This document shows, piece by piece, positions 12,749 to 22,956 of a DNA stretch of 64,000 nucleotides (its first letter is position 1; every line of letters starts with the position of its first letter). The DNA comes from Diadema setosum. Taxonomy: Eukaryota; Echinodermata; Echinoidea; Diadematoida; Diadematidae. The translations under genes were made by a program, and so were the position numbers. Where the stretch lies: the NCBI GenBank assembly GCA_033980235.1, contig CM067070.1:1444478-1508477 (forward strand), read 5' to 3'. The notes below the pieces were generated by a model. That model did not search any database. It was not told the DNA's origin and was given only the letters and a program-made list of their open reading frames with translations.

Positions 12749-14287
12749 ACACACAAAACACACACACATAAACACAATGAAACACACATTAAGAAACGAT
12801 ATTGTAATACTTTATTACACATTTCATCTTAGCAGTGATGGTTGAAGCAATGAAAAGAAGTGCATTTTCATAAATGAGTAAAGACCAGCAAAAAAGCAAG
12901 CATTTGTTGAACTTCACTCTGTGTAGTTGCCAATTAACCCCTTCTGTACTACTAGTATGTACATTAGACAGTGTGTCTGAAGTTACGTCGATTTTTATGT
13001 CAATCATTTAAATCAAGGCACACAGATCTAATGACGAAATAATCATTAATCTGATTATGATATATATTTGTGAAATGTTCCCTTTAAAGGTAGGGAATCC
13101 CATTTGCACACCTTAAATGAAGAGTTGTATAAATACAGTGGTATGTTGAAGAGAGTATCATTTTAGAAACTCCCATAAAGTATTGAAAGTGGAAGGTAAC
13201 ATTTAGTACATTTTTTGACCGTTAGATTTTGAATTGAATTGTTTTCGGGGCTCACCGTAAATTCCAGTACATTACTAGGCTACCTTTGCAGACCCATGTA
13301 CTGCATGTGTGTCCATCATGTATATTTTGTGAAGAAAGTTCATCAACACTTACAAACATTTCTATATACATTCTTGCCACACACGCTATATGTTATTACA
13401 TCAACTCTTGTACTTTTAGATTTGTGTTTATAGATCACAAATACAGAAGAATGCAACAAAAAGGCTTAAGTGTGGCTGACACACAGAACTACTGAGTAGT
13501 TGAGTTCTGTGCATTATTCAAATTTTAGATAACTGTTGACTTCCAAATTTCTAAGCAGTGGCCTAAGCAAGTCCCCTGAGGTTCATATTTAATGTTTTGC
13601 TGCATTTTGGGAGGTCTGTAAAAGGTATCCCATACCTTTAAGAATACATCACAAGATGTTACCTTATACCACATCCAGACGCAAGGACTGGCCTAATAGG
13701 GCGTGCTACATATACCGACAACAATCATTCTTACCGGCTTTTAGAATTCCATCATAATAACTTACTTCTCAAAACTTATTCAATTGTTTCGCTGCGTAAA
13801 CCTAAATTCTGAAAATATACAACGGGTCGTATGTGTTTTCATCAAAAAAATCAAACAGTTGATAGTCATTTCTAAACATATCAAGTTAGCGTGTGACATG
13901 TTTATACCCCTAGGGAATATTACTTCCCATTTAATTTCCCACGTTCTAGCTTTCGCAAACTTTCGAAATCCTGCCACGCCTGAAGAAAAAAAATAATTAC
14001 AAGGCAAAATGAAAGTAATCTGAACATGTGATGAAAGAGTTTTTTCCCATTGTTTTTTTTTTTTCATGCATGGACACGCAAACTCACTGTCACACACACG
14101 CACACACACATACACAAACATGAACATGTTACAAACATGAAGCAATTTTCAAATGAGTTTGCACACTATCTTGAAGGAATTTATTTTAATATTTGTATTT
14201 GCATTTCATACCCACTGATTCTCATCGTTGCTGTTACATAATTAGTTAATGAGTAATTGAAATCAATAACTATACGTGCAATACATG

Positions 14288-14342
<55 letters not shown>

Positions 14343-17300
14343 CATGACAACGGTAATGGAACATCGGTTAAAGCAGGTACTTTTCTTGCTAAATACAATA
14401 AGTAGATTATTCAATGATATCTGCTTTGCAGGATCATCCCCCCCCCCCCCCCATTTCCTTATCAGCTGGACTTTCTTTTCTGATAGAATGATGATGTTGA
14501 TAATAATAATAATGATAATAATAATAATAATAATAATAAAATAAAAAGAATTATTTCACGAATAGACCGATCCAAACGAAATAGGAATGTTCCAAAATGT
14601 CGTAAAATAAGAACACTCATATTCCAGTAAATTGCAGGACCACTGTTGATAAGAATGAAACACACTACAAAAACAGCACTCACTCGTCCGACCCCATTTG
14701 GGGCCTCCCCCAATAGACCGGTTTACTAATGATATGCATAATGACGTCAACCCCACGCGAACCTAGTGATTGTAACTAAGTCGGGCAAGCGAAATAAGCG
14801 CGGACGCGCGCGTCACACTGTTTTTGCATTCACGCGTGTATTGTCTACGATCATTACTCGCTGCGGATAATCGACAACTTTTGTTTGCTATAATCTTGTT
14901 TTGAGATGGCGTCAGCTTCAAGTTCTAGCCAAAGTTCGAGCAAGCCATGGAAGAATTGGACAGTTAAGGAATTAACTGAGTATTTTAGGGATATAGGTGT
15001 GAGCACAAGCGGCTACAACAAGGAGAAACTCATCAAACTAGTGCAACTGCCGTAGCCGATTTGGATTTGCCCATCAATCCCGACCTCTCCCGGGCGGACA
15101 CCGGCCGGTCACTGCAAGAGAAGCTCGCTCTGGTAGGCTGCTCGTTCTCCGATCCTAACAAGCTCGCTGGGTTTACATCCAACTTCGAGAGTATTCCAGA
15201 TTTTGGACTCTTTGACGTGTTCAACTACCTGATCATCAATCGGACTGACTATGACTGGAAAAGCTAAAGGGATACAAGTCATTTGAGGACTACCGTATTT
15301 TCGCGGATGGGAGTGTTTCAAGCCTGCAGTTCAATGAGGTTTCGGACACGAGCCCTTTTCGTGTTTTCCTTAGTGAGGACTTAGGCTGGACATACCTCAA
15401 CAAACCAACGTACCAGACCTGGGTCGTGATGAATAAGTCAACGGGGGAAATAAACGTTGCCTACTGTGAATGTCAGGGAGGTTAGGTCTATCATTGTTTT
15501 TGTTTTTAATTTTAGGTCTACGTCTAGATCTACTCTACACCTCTAGATCTAACCGTTAGTCTATATAGGGCTAGGCCCCCTAACTGTTATTGTTAATAGA
15601 AAAATAGGTCAAAATCGTCATTCTATTTCATGAAGTCTAATCAGTCTGAGTCTAACTTAAAAAAAAAAAAATCCTTGGAAACATATCGATATGTGAGATT
15701 CGTTGTCTAGTTTAGATTTCACAATCAGTCATAATGCTTAAAATCATTGAAGTTTGAAGTGATGCGGTCATACTGTTGTGTGTTCCGTAGCAGCAGTGTT
15801 TTCCACCCATTTTCAGAACTATTGAAGACAAAATCGAAGCCAAAATTCAATAAAATCGAAACTATAGTCCAAATTGCGTTTGATCACAGCAGAATTTTCC
15901 CTCATCTAAGGTTGGGAATTGATTTAGAGCCACACGAAATGCCAGGAGGTAAAGTCGAAGTTGATGCATCGCACACATGTACACAACATACACGTAAGTC
16001 TACATGTGGGGACGTGTCGGGGACGGCTGCAGCAGCCGACGTTGCAGGCTCGCATCCTTTGTTTGCCCGAGGTTGCGGCCGTGTGCAAAATTAAAGATCT
16101 GTGCATACAAACCGGCCTATTAAATCAAGTTCCGACCTATGTCATGAATACTTCAGGGAATCGTGATAATTTACGTTCATTAATCACACGATTGGGGAAG
16201 CGCACAATGGGGAGTATAGGAAATGAAGAGAGAGAGAGGAAAAAAAAACCACTATATATATATGAAGGGTTTGTTTGCAAAAACCGATAAGTCCATTTTT
16301 GATTTTGATTTTGAAGTGCGGTCTCTGTCATTAAGTACAAAATAATACCTTTGAAATGATATATTGGTCACTACATATAAAGGTATATTTTTGGTCAAAG
16401 TTATGGTCAAAAGAAGCAAAAAATTTCTTATTATTCTCTTTATTTTTCTTGACCTTTAATCGCAAATATCTCCATTTGACAAATATGGATTTATCGGTTT
16501 TTGCAAACAAACTCTTCATATATATATATATATATATATATGTGACCCTGCACCTCAAAACAAACAAAAAGTCGCCAGACATGAATTTTTAGTTAAGACC
16601 ATATTCTGAAAGAGCAGACGTTAAGCTTTAAAATGATGTATAACTCAAATCAAATGGACTCTCCTAACCTATCTAAATATTGGAAAGAAAGCACAAACTC
16701 AGGAAAAGTGTCAACTGAGAAAAGAGGCTCTGAAGTACAGTGTCTACTCAAGCGCTTAATCTTTACCAAACCTTGCTGGCTGTGCGATGAATGGGACAAA
16801 AACAGGAAGTAAGCCACCAGAGTAACAACAATGAAGGGATTATTGGATTAAACTGAAATTAAGCATGCCTCATTTCTGAGGTCAAAGTTATCATGAACAT
16901 CATGAACATGAATCATGAACATTCTGTCCATGATTACTTCCAACTCTCAAAGCAGTAGCACTATCCTTTCAAAAGTTATTACAGTTGAAAGTGAAGAGTG
17001 TGGACAAGGTTTTTCAGAAATAAAAATGGGATTCTAAAGACACACCTAATCACACTATTCTACCAAAATGTTTGAGATAAACTGCTAAAAAAACACACTT
17101 TCCTGCCCCTTTTATGATACCTAATTTTAGCATAATGTAAAATGCAAAATCAGTGTGTGCGACTTTATGTTCGTTTTGAGGTGCACTGTCACATATTCTT
17201 CTCTCTGTTACACACACATACACACGCACAAACATACACACCTTTTACCATCACTCATCTTTATGGAGTGAACGCCTTTTTGACACGCTAGGTAGAGTTA

Positions 17301-17586
17301 ATATATGGGTTACATCTCATGTTAGTAGGCCTACTTATTCATTCCTCAAACAGGGCAGCGAAATGGAGGAAGGGGGCATGCTGGTGAATGAAGAACCTTC
17401 TTCGGGGGGGGGGGGGGCACACGCACACACTGGACGATGAATCTATGCGGAATTAGACACACTGGCGACACTCAGTGGAGTTGAATATCATTTTAATTCC
17501 ATTATTCGTTAAGGGGTGGGGTGGGATGACTCACCATTTGAGAGGCCGCCACACAGTAGCATCACTGAAGCCAGAAGGAGCATCAT
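6414..17586 (-). CDS. Ly6/uPAR-domain GPI-anchored protein, three coding exons
   Basis: Joining 17586-17535, 7577-7404 and 6820-6414 gives 633 nt, 210 residues plus stop. Both introns are phase 1 with GTGAGT donors and CAG acceptors. Residues 1-18 (MMLLLASVMLLCGGLSNG) form a signal peptide. The mature part has ten cysteines at about 24, 27, 48, 56, 62, 88, 98, 135, 137 and 142, ending CVCDTGDNCN, which fits the ten-cysteine LU three-finger fold; canonical members have adjacent eighth and ninth cysteines, here separated by one residue. Two N-glycosylation sequons (NCS near 55, NIS near 78) are present. A Thr/Ala/Gly-rich stalk (about 145-185) and a hydrophobic tail ending AAINIA suggest GPI anchoring at the cell surface. 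Ligand and role are unknown. The domain is complete, so no coding exon appears to be missing. Confidence 0.78.
6821..7403 (-). other. Intron 2 of the Ly6-like gene
   Basis: 583 bp, donor GTGAGT at 7403-7398 and acceptor CAG at 6823-6821 on the minus strand. AT-rich, with an ATT-rich patch near 7095-7165; no other feature seen. Confidence 0.75.
7404..7577 (-). CDS. Ly6-like gene, middle coding exon
   Basis: 174 nt, phase 1 at both ends, so it keeps frame with its neighbours. It encodes the start of the LU domain with cysteines 1-5 (ECQQC, then SCDAP, NCSMPRAC). The upstream acceptor reads TCAG directly before GCGAG; the donor is GTGAGT after ACTC. Beginning just after the signal peptide with the first CxxC is the usual gene structure of the Ly6 family. 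Confidence 0.8.
7578..9866. other. Part of Ly6-like intron 1: no further exon seen
   Basis: AT-rich intronic sequence. It contains a CA dinucleotide run at about 9725-9762 and a short hairpin at 9510-9531 (arms AGCCTGGCG, loop TTGG). The block 8890-9600 has several short open frames on both strands but no splice-consistent or recognisable protein. Confidence 0.5.
9867..9904. repeat. 24-bp perfect palindrome flanked by 7-bp direct repeats
   Basis: ATTTGAC (9867-9873), then a spacer-less palindrome whose half is CAGGGAGGTGAG (9874-9897), then ATTTGAC again (9898-9904). The layout looks like a minimal insertion with a target duplication. Confidence 0.8.
9905..11251. other. No gene seen; TTTG tetranucleotide arrays
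   Basis: Intronic sequence with two (TTTG)n arrays at about 10097-10122 and 10249-10273, and an A-rich, CA-containing stretch at 10645-10735. No supported exon. Confidence 0.5.
11252..11350. repeat. Two adjacent hairpins, possible short MITE remnant
   Basis: Hairpin 1: perfect 23-nt arms at 11252-11274 and 11300-11322, enclosing a second palindrome (ATACGTATAATATACGTAT). Hairpin 2: 27-bp palindrome at 11324-11350 built on CAATGAGGCTATA. The same ATACGTAT inner palindrome recurs at about 47597-47615. Confidence 0.75.
11449..11540. repeat. TG/TCTG microsatellite
   Basis: Compound (TG)n and (TCTG)n run. Frames rich in Cys/Val or in His/Thr across it are artefacts. Confidence 0.9.
11541..13083. 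other. No gene seen; CA microsatellite
   Basis: AT-rich sequence with a (CA)n array at about 12709-12745 and nearby CA-rich tracts to 12790. No supported exon or RNA gene. Confidence 0.5.
13084..13641. mobile_element. TTAA-flanked MITE family E
   Basis: Left end TTAA then AGGTAGGGAATCCC; right end, read inwards on the other strand, TTAA then AGGTATGGGATACC. Flanking TTAA at 13084-13087 and 13638-13641. The inverted repeats are short (about 15 bp, imperfect) and nothing is coded. The AGG start after TTAA is shared with families B, C, F and G in this window. Confidence 0.55.
13642..14741. other. No gene seen; simple repeats
   Basis: Contains a (TA)n array at about 14291-14338, a C-tract near 14437-14452 and an (ATA)n/(ATG)n run at 14489-14541. 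Leu- and Ile-rich frames here come from these repeats. Confidence 0.5.
14742..14749. promoter_or_regulatory. CRE-like TGACGTCA in a CpG-richer block
   Basis: A perfect CRE octamer lies about 160 bp upstream of the SAP-like open frame, within 14700-14880, which is unusually rich in CG dinucleotides for this window (for example GCGCGGACGCGCGCGTC near 14800). It may be a residual promoter of the gene fragment at 14906. Confidence 0.35.
14906..15485 (+). pseudogene. Frameshifted SAP-like/SWIM-like gene fragment
   Basis: Three consecutive pieces in different frames read as one protein. Piece 1 starts at ATG 14906 with a Ser-rich tail and then a SAP-like helix pair (KELTEYFRDIGVST, then YNKEKLIKLVQL) and stops at 15053. 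Piece 2 runs from about 15049 to 15267 (INPDLSRADTGRSLQ to NYLIINRTDYDWK). Piece 3 runs from about 15266 to 15485 (YKSFEDYRIFADGSV to NVAYCECQGG). The ending resembles the start of a SWIM-type zinc finger (CxC), as in invertebrate SAP/SWIM proteins often joined to a YqaJ-type nuclease. No intron is needed between pieces. Piece 3 could instead end at a donor (GGAG/GTTAGG). It sits inside the Ly6 intron on the other strand. Family placement is from memory of the motif style. Confidence 0.5.
15486..16252. other. No gene seen
   Basis: A poly-A stretch occurs near 15658-15670, after the gene fragment. A short GC-rich palindrome (CGGCTGC A GCAGCCG) lies at 16024-16038. No supported exon. Confidence 0.45.
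16263..16518. mobile_element. MITE family D (TIR GAAGGGTTTGTTTGCAAAAA)
   Basis: Left end GAAGGGTTTGTTTGCAAAAA followed by CCGATAAGTCCAT; the right end is its near-exact reverse complement (16486-16518). Both ends abut TA-dinucleotide runs. About 256 bp, no coding capacity. The right TA run borders the family A insertion that starts at 16542. Confidence 0.7.
16542..17192. mobile_element. MITE family A, copy 2
   Basis: 651 bp between GTGACCCTGCACCTCAAAAC and the inverted right end (…GAGGTGCACTGTCAC). The 4-bp flanks are ATAT on both sides (16538-16541, 17193-17196), though the left one lies within a TA run. The copy has no nested insert and serves as an empty-site reference for the copies at 18900 and 51655. 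Confidence 0.85.
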
Positions 17587-17598
17587 ATTGGCGAATTC
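17535..17598 (-). CDS. Ly6-like gene, exon with start codon and signal peptide
   Basis: On the minus strand a pyrimidine-rich acceptor (CCCATTGTATAG) precedes 12 nt of 5' UTR, then ATG ATG at 17586-17581, seventeen codons and one base before a GTGAGT donor (17534-17529). The peptide MMLLLASVMLLCGGLSN is a typical signal sequence. The acceptor implies at least one non-coding exon upstream. Coding bases are 17535-17586. Confidence 0.75.
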
Positions 17599-18899
17599 CT
17601 ATACAATGGGAGAGACGAATACAAAAAACGACAACATTAAGAACGTGAGACTAATTCAAGAAAAGTGCGTATCAATCGATCCGTGGCGGTATACGTTGAG
17701 CGTTGAACCTAAACATGCCCATCAGCGTCTAGTCTACAGGGAGCCGTAATGAGGGTTTTCCATAGCCAATGTCCGCCGGGAGAGTTGTGCTTACACGAAA
17801 AGATGCTACCCTGGGCAAAGATGACAATATCGATGTCATCCTCGCGTTATCTCCTAATTTATCATAGCATGGGGGACGGCATCCTACCCGCATCCCTAAA
17901 AAAGTGGACAATTAATTGAATGAAGGAATAAAAAAAAAATGATTACATTGCATTGAATAAATAAGCCTAAGTAATGAAAACGTTGAAATAAATACATTTC
18001 AGTTTGGAGTCATCCTACATTCAGTAACTAGGAAAATGGTATACAAAATAAAAAAAAAAATGAAATAACACAAACACACAGATAACAATGTAGAGTATAC
18101 ACAGTATTTTGGTAAAATACACTATGTTGAAACGGAAAGCGAAAATTCCTTAAAATAATGAGAATAATAATATTACAACTACTGGTAATAATAATACTAA
18201 TCATCATCATCATCATTATCATCATCATCATCATAATCATCAGTAAATAAGTGTTTAGTAATATATTATTTTTTCCAAAAGTTGTCCTCTAAAATAAGAA
18301 ATCCACTCAAGAATATTAGCAATTAATAAGAAAGAGAAAAAAAAATCCCTTCAGAACAGTTCCAAATTGGATAGGAAATAAAGAGATGATATGCTGAAAT
18401 TTCAAAAATTGTTGGAAAACACTTCTTGGCCAGTCGTTATGAATGTTCAAGTCATCAAATTGAGTATGTCACACTCTCACAGGTTTTTTTTTTTTTTTAA
18501 TCTATTTCAGATATTTATAAGATCTTGTCAAAACATATATTTCGGGAGAATGAAATTTCAAATTGTCACATCTTTATTTATTCATTTTTTTTGTTCATTT
18601 GAAAACAGAGAATTATTTTCTCTTTGTTTGGATTGTATTCATTTTTGGAGTTGATTTCTTAAAGGGGAATTGGATGATCGAGTGTTACAGAAGGTCGTGA
18701 GGTTACATTGTACAGTCAAGGAGCTGGAACGAGAACCTCCACGATGATTTCATGAAAAAAAAAATAAAAATAAAAGATAAATGAATAAATAAGAAAAAAA
18801 AATAATACATACATATATAAATAAATAAATGAATAAATAAACAAATTGATTAATTAATCAATCAATCAATTGATATGCATAACTATATAAATACTATAT
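17599..18899. other. No gene seen; CAT and AATA simple repeats
   Basis: (CAT)n at about 18200-18240 and (AATA)n-rich sequence at 18755-18870. No supported exon. This region lies upstream of the Ly6 start-codon exon and would be intronic if the 49.4-kb promoter belongs to that gene. Confidence 0.45.
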
Positions 18900-19507
18900 G
18901 TGAACGTGCATCGCAGAAGCAACAAAAAGTCGGGCGCAATGATTTTGTGTGAGGACTGATAATAGGTGAAATGGGTCAACCTGTTCAATTTTGAATTTTT
19001 CGTATTTTCTGAAAGAACAAATCTCCTTCTGCATTATGCCAAAGTTTGGGATCATAAAACAAACAGAAATTATGTTATTAGAGGGTTTTTTTTCGGACTT
19101 TTATTTTGGTAGAAAAGTGGGTATAAGTGTGTATCTAAAAAGAGTCCCGTTTCATTTCTCAAAAACCCTGTACACACTCTTCACTTCCAACTCTTATAAC
19201 TGAAGAAGGAAAGATGCTACTACTTCGAAAGTTGGTATAAATCATTGACAAAAGTGTGCTGATAAAGCATGCTCAAGTTTAGTTTAATCTGGTAATCCCT
19301 TCAGTGTTGTTGCTCCGGTGCTTTACATCCTTTTTGGCCCTTTCATTACACAGCTAGCACGGCTTGGTAAAGATTAAGGAAATTAGACCCTATACTTCAG
19401 AGCCTCTTAATTCTCTTTAAAGTTCACAGTTTTCCGATTGGTTTCTTTCCATCATTAAGATAGGTCAGGAAAGTCCTTTTAAATTGAGTTATACGTTACT
19501 TTGAAGC

Positions 19508-20073
19508 TTAAAGGGAAGATAAACCCCAAGAGCAATGTGGATTGAGTGAAAGCAGCAACATTAGTAGAACACATCAGTGAAAGTTTGAAAAAAATCGGAC
19601 AATCGATGCAAAAGTTATGAATTTTTAAAGTTTTGGTGTTGGAACCGCTGGATGAGGAGACTACTAGAGGTTATGACGTATGAGTGGACAACAGTACCAA
19701 GAAAATATAAAGAAAATTCTACAAAAATCCATTTTTCATGAAAATTACAAATTCCATCAACTTGATATTGACATATGTTAAGGGTAGCAATTATTCCCCC
19801 TGCTTTCTGAAAGAGGTTGGTCCATTGCTCTTTCATGATTCTAGAAAAGTGAATTTTTGTTGAATTTCCTTTATATTTTCTTTGTATTGTTGTCCACTCA
19901 TACGTCATATCCTCTAGTAGTCTCCTCATCCAGCGGTTCCAACACCAAAACTTTACAAATTCATAACTTTTGCATCGATTGTCCGATTTTCCTCAAACTT
20001 TCACTGATGTGTTCTACTAATGTTGCTGCTTTCACTCAATCCACATTGCTGTTGGGGTTTATCTTCCCTTTAA
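19508..20073. mobile_element. TTAA-flanked MITE family B, copy 1 (nested)
   Basis: TTAA, then AGGGAAGATAAACCCC, long inverted repeats (about 170 bp, outer and inner arms both pairing), then the complement and TTAA. The host MITE copy at 1187-1875 has the uninterrupted site with one TTAA (near 1797), which proves the TTAA duplication. No protein is coded. The central part, with ATTTTCATGAAAAA-type motifs, is also partly palindromic. Confidence 0.85.
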
Positions 20074-20097
20074 AGTCTGCTTTTTCAGAATCTGTTC

Positions 20098-20471
20098 TTA
20101 AAGGGATCGGAAAGTTTTGATTGAGACCTAATTTTTGGTGAGATAATAAGAAACCTCTGATGAAATATGACGGAGCATTTAATTATATGAGGAATTCAAC
20201 GTTTATTTGATGAAAATTCGTTTTGAAATGGCTGAGATATCAAAAAAAGAGCGATTCTTATAAAGTGTGGGACCCATACTTTACTACGATTGTTTTGTTT
20301 TACTTTGTTTTTGGATGTTTCAGTCATTCCAAACCCGATTTTCATCAAATAAACTTTGAATTCCTCTTAAATTGGTATGCTCTGTACTATTACCATAAGT
20401 GTTTTCTTGGTATCTCGCAAAAAGTTAAAAGCCCAATTCTCATCTCCACCAATACTGTACCATCCCTTTAA
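20098..20471. mobile_element. TTAA-flanked MITE family C, copy 1 (nested)
   Basis: TTAA then AGGGATCGG at the left; ACCATCCCT then TTAA at the right. The unfilled site in family A copy 1 (near 1822-1826) has a single TTAA. The interior is a loose palindrome (GAGATAATAAGAAACC on one side, GTTTTCTTGGTATCTCGC on the other). Other copies: 52810-53097 and a decayed one ending at 24110. Confidence 0.82.
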
Positions 20472-20522
20472 CTAAAATTCCACGTCTGGCGACGTTTTGT
20501 TGGGTTTGTGATGCAGGGTCAC

Positions 20523-21122
20523 ATATATACATATATATTTTGACAAGACAGTCACAAATATAATTGGCCACTTAACTAATGGCTGAACCCTAAAAGGCAT
20601 GACGTCATAACCAATCATTGGTTTTGTCGTTGCTTAACCCTTTATGTGTCAATGAGTCAAATGTGCAAGACTTTCATACACAAACCAATGAACAGGAAAT
20701 AAAAGAAGCACACAAAGGTTTAATATCCAAAGTGTGTCCTATTCCTTTCTTTGACACACTCCTCCTTTGCTCCCCCCCCCCTACTCAACCTTCACACAAT
20801 TACACTATACATCAAGTATCGCCTTCCCACTGACTCCTTGCCCTGACAACTGCAGTAAGCTAGTATGTAGCACAACATTTCATATCAACTTTCAGACGGC
20901 CTCCAGAAGGGTTATAATCCCAGTGACCCTGCGAGGACAGAAACCGGAGCGGGAAAAAAAAAATGCCGAGAGGTCGCGATCCCGATCTGCGTGCAGGTCG
21001 CGTACACTAGACCTCCTTGCTCGCCTCTTGTTGTTGTTGCTTATTTTTTCCCCTGCTACTTGGAATTTCAGCCGTAGCCTTGCTCCCGGTATACTATCAC
21101 TATGTTGGTACTTTGCGAGGTT
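20523..21122. other. No gene seen
   Basis: Includes a TGACGTCA octamer near 20600 and a moderately GC-rich block at 20900-21050. A 161-residue open frame crosses 20767-21252 but shows no family resemblance and runs into the palindromic element at 21123. Confidence 0.4.
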
Positions 21123-21290
21123 GGGGCGCCAAGTGTCACATGGTTCCTTTCGTCACCAAAATCGAATCAGTCATTTTCTAGAAGAAATGTTCATTTCGTT
21201 ACGAAATGAACATTTCGTAAGGAAATGGTCATTTCGTCGACGAAATGATTGATTCCGTAACGAAACGGACAATGCGACACTTGGCGCACC
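21123..21290. mobile_element. 168-bp element with 17-bp TIR and an array of ATTTCGT palindromes
   Basis: Ends GGGGCGCCAAGTGTCAC and, inverted, GGTGCGCCAAGTGTCGC. Between 21170 and 21270 lie four successive palindromes of the form ATTTCGT-ACGAAAT, with variant centres (TTACG, TAAGG, TCGACG, TAACG). No coding capacity. Confidence 0.7.
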
Positions 21291-22559
21291 ATATGTGACC
21301 ACATTGGAACCGCAGATACCAACCCAGCAACGGCAATCCGAGTCGTACGTCTGCGTGTCACGCATCAGTGTTTATCTTGGAATCAAACCAGAGCTCAGTA
21401 TGACGCTGTCAACTCACCCCCTTTAAACCTAGCAAGCTCTTAAATGCCAGAGATGCGGAATATAGACGGGTTATGGGTATTACTAATCAAAGAGGGTTGT
21501 GAAAATGTTAACGCTATGAAGCCATCACCAATATGATAATTGCTCGCGGAGCGAACCGTTCCATTGGAATAAGAGTCGAAATACAGGAAATTGTATAAGG
21601 TAATATCCCTCTCAAGGGAATAAACCATCTTTACGCTTTGTAGATCACTGATCCTAATGACCTAATGACGAATGATATTCTAGGCTGATGCAAATCATGA
21701 GATATTGATATGTGTGAAGTGTTGTCCAGTGGTGCTTCGAATTAGTTTTCATCTTGAGCGAGAATTGGTGGTTCACCATGAGCTGTGCCCTGTAGCAAAC
21801 GACCTGATATGATTTGCATCCATTTTTATGAGGCAGTTTGCCTCTCCGCCTCCATCTCATTAAGTTAATTCGACGAGAACATCAGTCAAATTTGAAGGTA
21901 CAACGACTGTCGCACTGAAATTAAACAAAATATTAAAGTGTTCCCGAGTGCTTTACTTTGAACTTATCAAAGACATTTTTTTTTCCATTTGCTGATGAAA
22001 CGAAAATCCAGCTCTAGTGCTTCAAACCAGGTGTAAAATGTGACTTAGGGATAGACAGTAACAGCCAACGTAAGAGTTTTGTGTTTCACTATTTGGCAAA
22101 TTTGTACTGTATTTCACGTTTCTACCCATGCCTTGGCGACCTTTTCTGAAAACCAAATTGTAGACCACTTGCTTTCGTTTCTCTTCATATCGTATTTTAT
22201 CTGTAGTTTGTTATCCCTCCTGTTCCGTTCCTCCTTTCGTCCTTGTCCTTGTCATAGTCCTTTCTTTCTGTTTGTTTCGCCCGACGTCATAATATAATTT
22301 TTTTTTCATACTTGACGTCCTTGACGGACCTTGAGATGCCCCCATCTTCTAGAGTAATTCATAAAACTTACAAGCTGAGCTTCTCTAGTAAGTTGCTCTT
22401 TTTCATAACGGTTACAAAATTAAATTTTATTGCTTACTTATTTATTTACCTACAGACAAAGTTAACATTATAATTGTATCCATGATTTGTTGAAGCTTAT
22501 GTGATTCAAAGATCCTTGAAATATTGTGATCCTTATTTCTTTTCTATTACTTTATGTGG
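21291..22559. other. No gene seen
   Basis: Ordinary AT-rich sequence with short unrelated open frames; no splice-consistent exon or repeat boundary was recognised. Confidence 0.4.
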
Positions 22560-22956
22560 AAAAAAAAATCACTTGAATTGAATTGAACATGAATATGTTA
22601 ATAAGTTTAATCAATGTTAAATATTAATAGGTACAGAAAATGCGAACAATAGTTATAACAAGATTGTTTCTAGAATAAAACATTTAAAGGTTTTTGTTGT
22701 TGTTTGTTTGTTTGTTTTTGGTGTTTTGTTTTGTTTTGTTTTGTTTTTTTGTTTTGTTTTTTTGTTTTTTTTTTTTGGTTTTTTTTTTTATTTTGCATTG
22801 AGAGAAAATAGTGAAATTCCTAATATTTTACCCTTTGTCGCAAAATTTTTATATGGTAGGATGTTTGTGATACAACAGACCTAAACGTATGCATTCAATG
22901 TGATTACCCGATTTTTTTTTTCGCTCACTGTTCCCAAGGGCACAGGTTTCCTTTAA
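22560..22956 (-). mobile_element. MITE family G, inverted decayed copy with T/G-rich insertion
   Basis: Read on the minus strand from TTAA (22953-22956) it begins AGGAAACCTGTGCCCTTGGG and follows the family seen at 25719-26153 and 48258. A T/G-rich low-complexity stretch (about 22690-22790) interrupts it. The left limit is approximate. Confidence 0.5.

Larger units (their letters stand above)
18900..20522. mobile_element. MITE family A, copy 3, carrying two nested MITEs
   Basis: The ends are diverged (GTGAACGTGCATC on the left; right end reads TTTGTGATGCAGGGTCAC). Flanks are ATAT on both sides (18896-18899, 20523-20526). The 1623-bp length is explained by insertions of family B (19508-20073) and family C (20098-20471); without them the body is about 690 bp, as in copy 1. 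Confidence 0.8.

Noticed and set aside
20767..21252. 161-residue open frame
   Set aside because: No recognisable domain; its last part is the palindromic element at 21123-21290.
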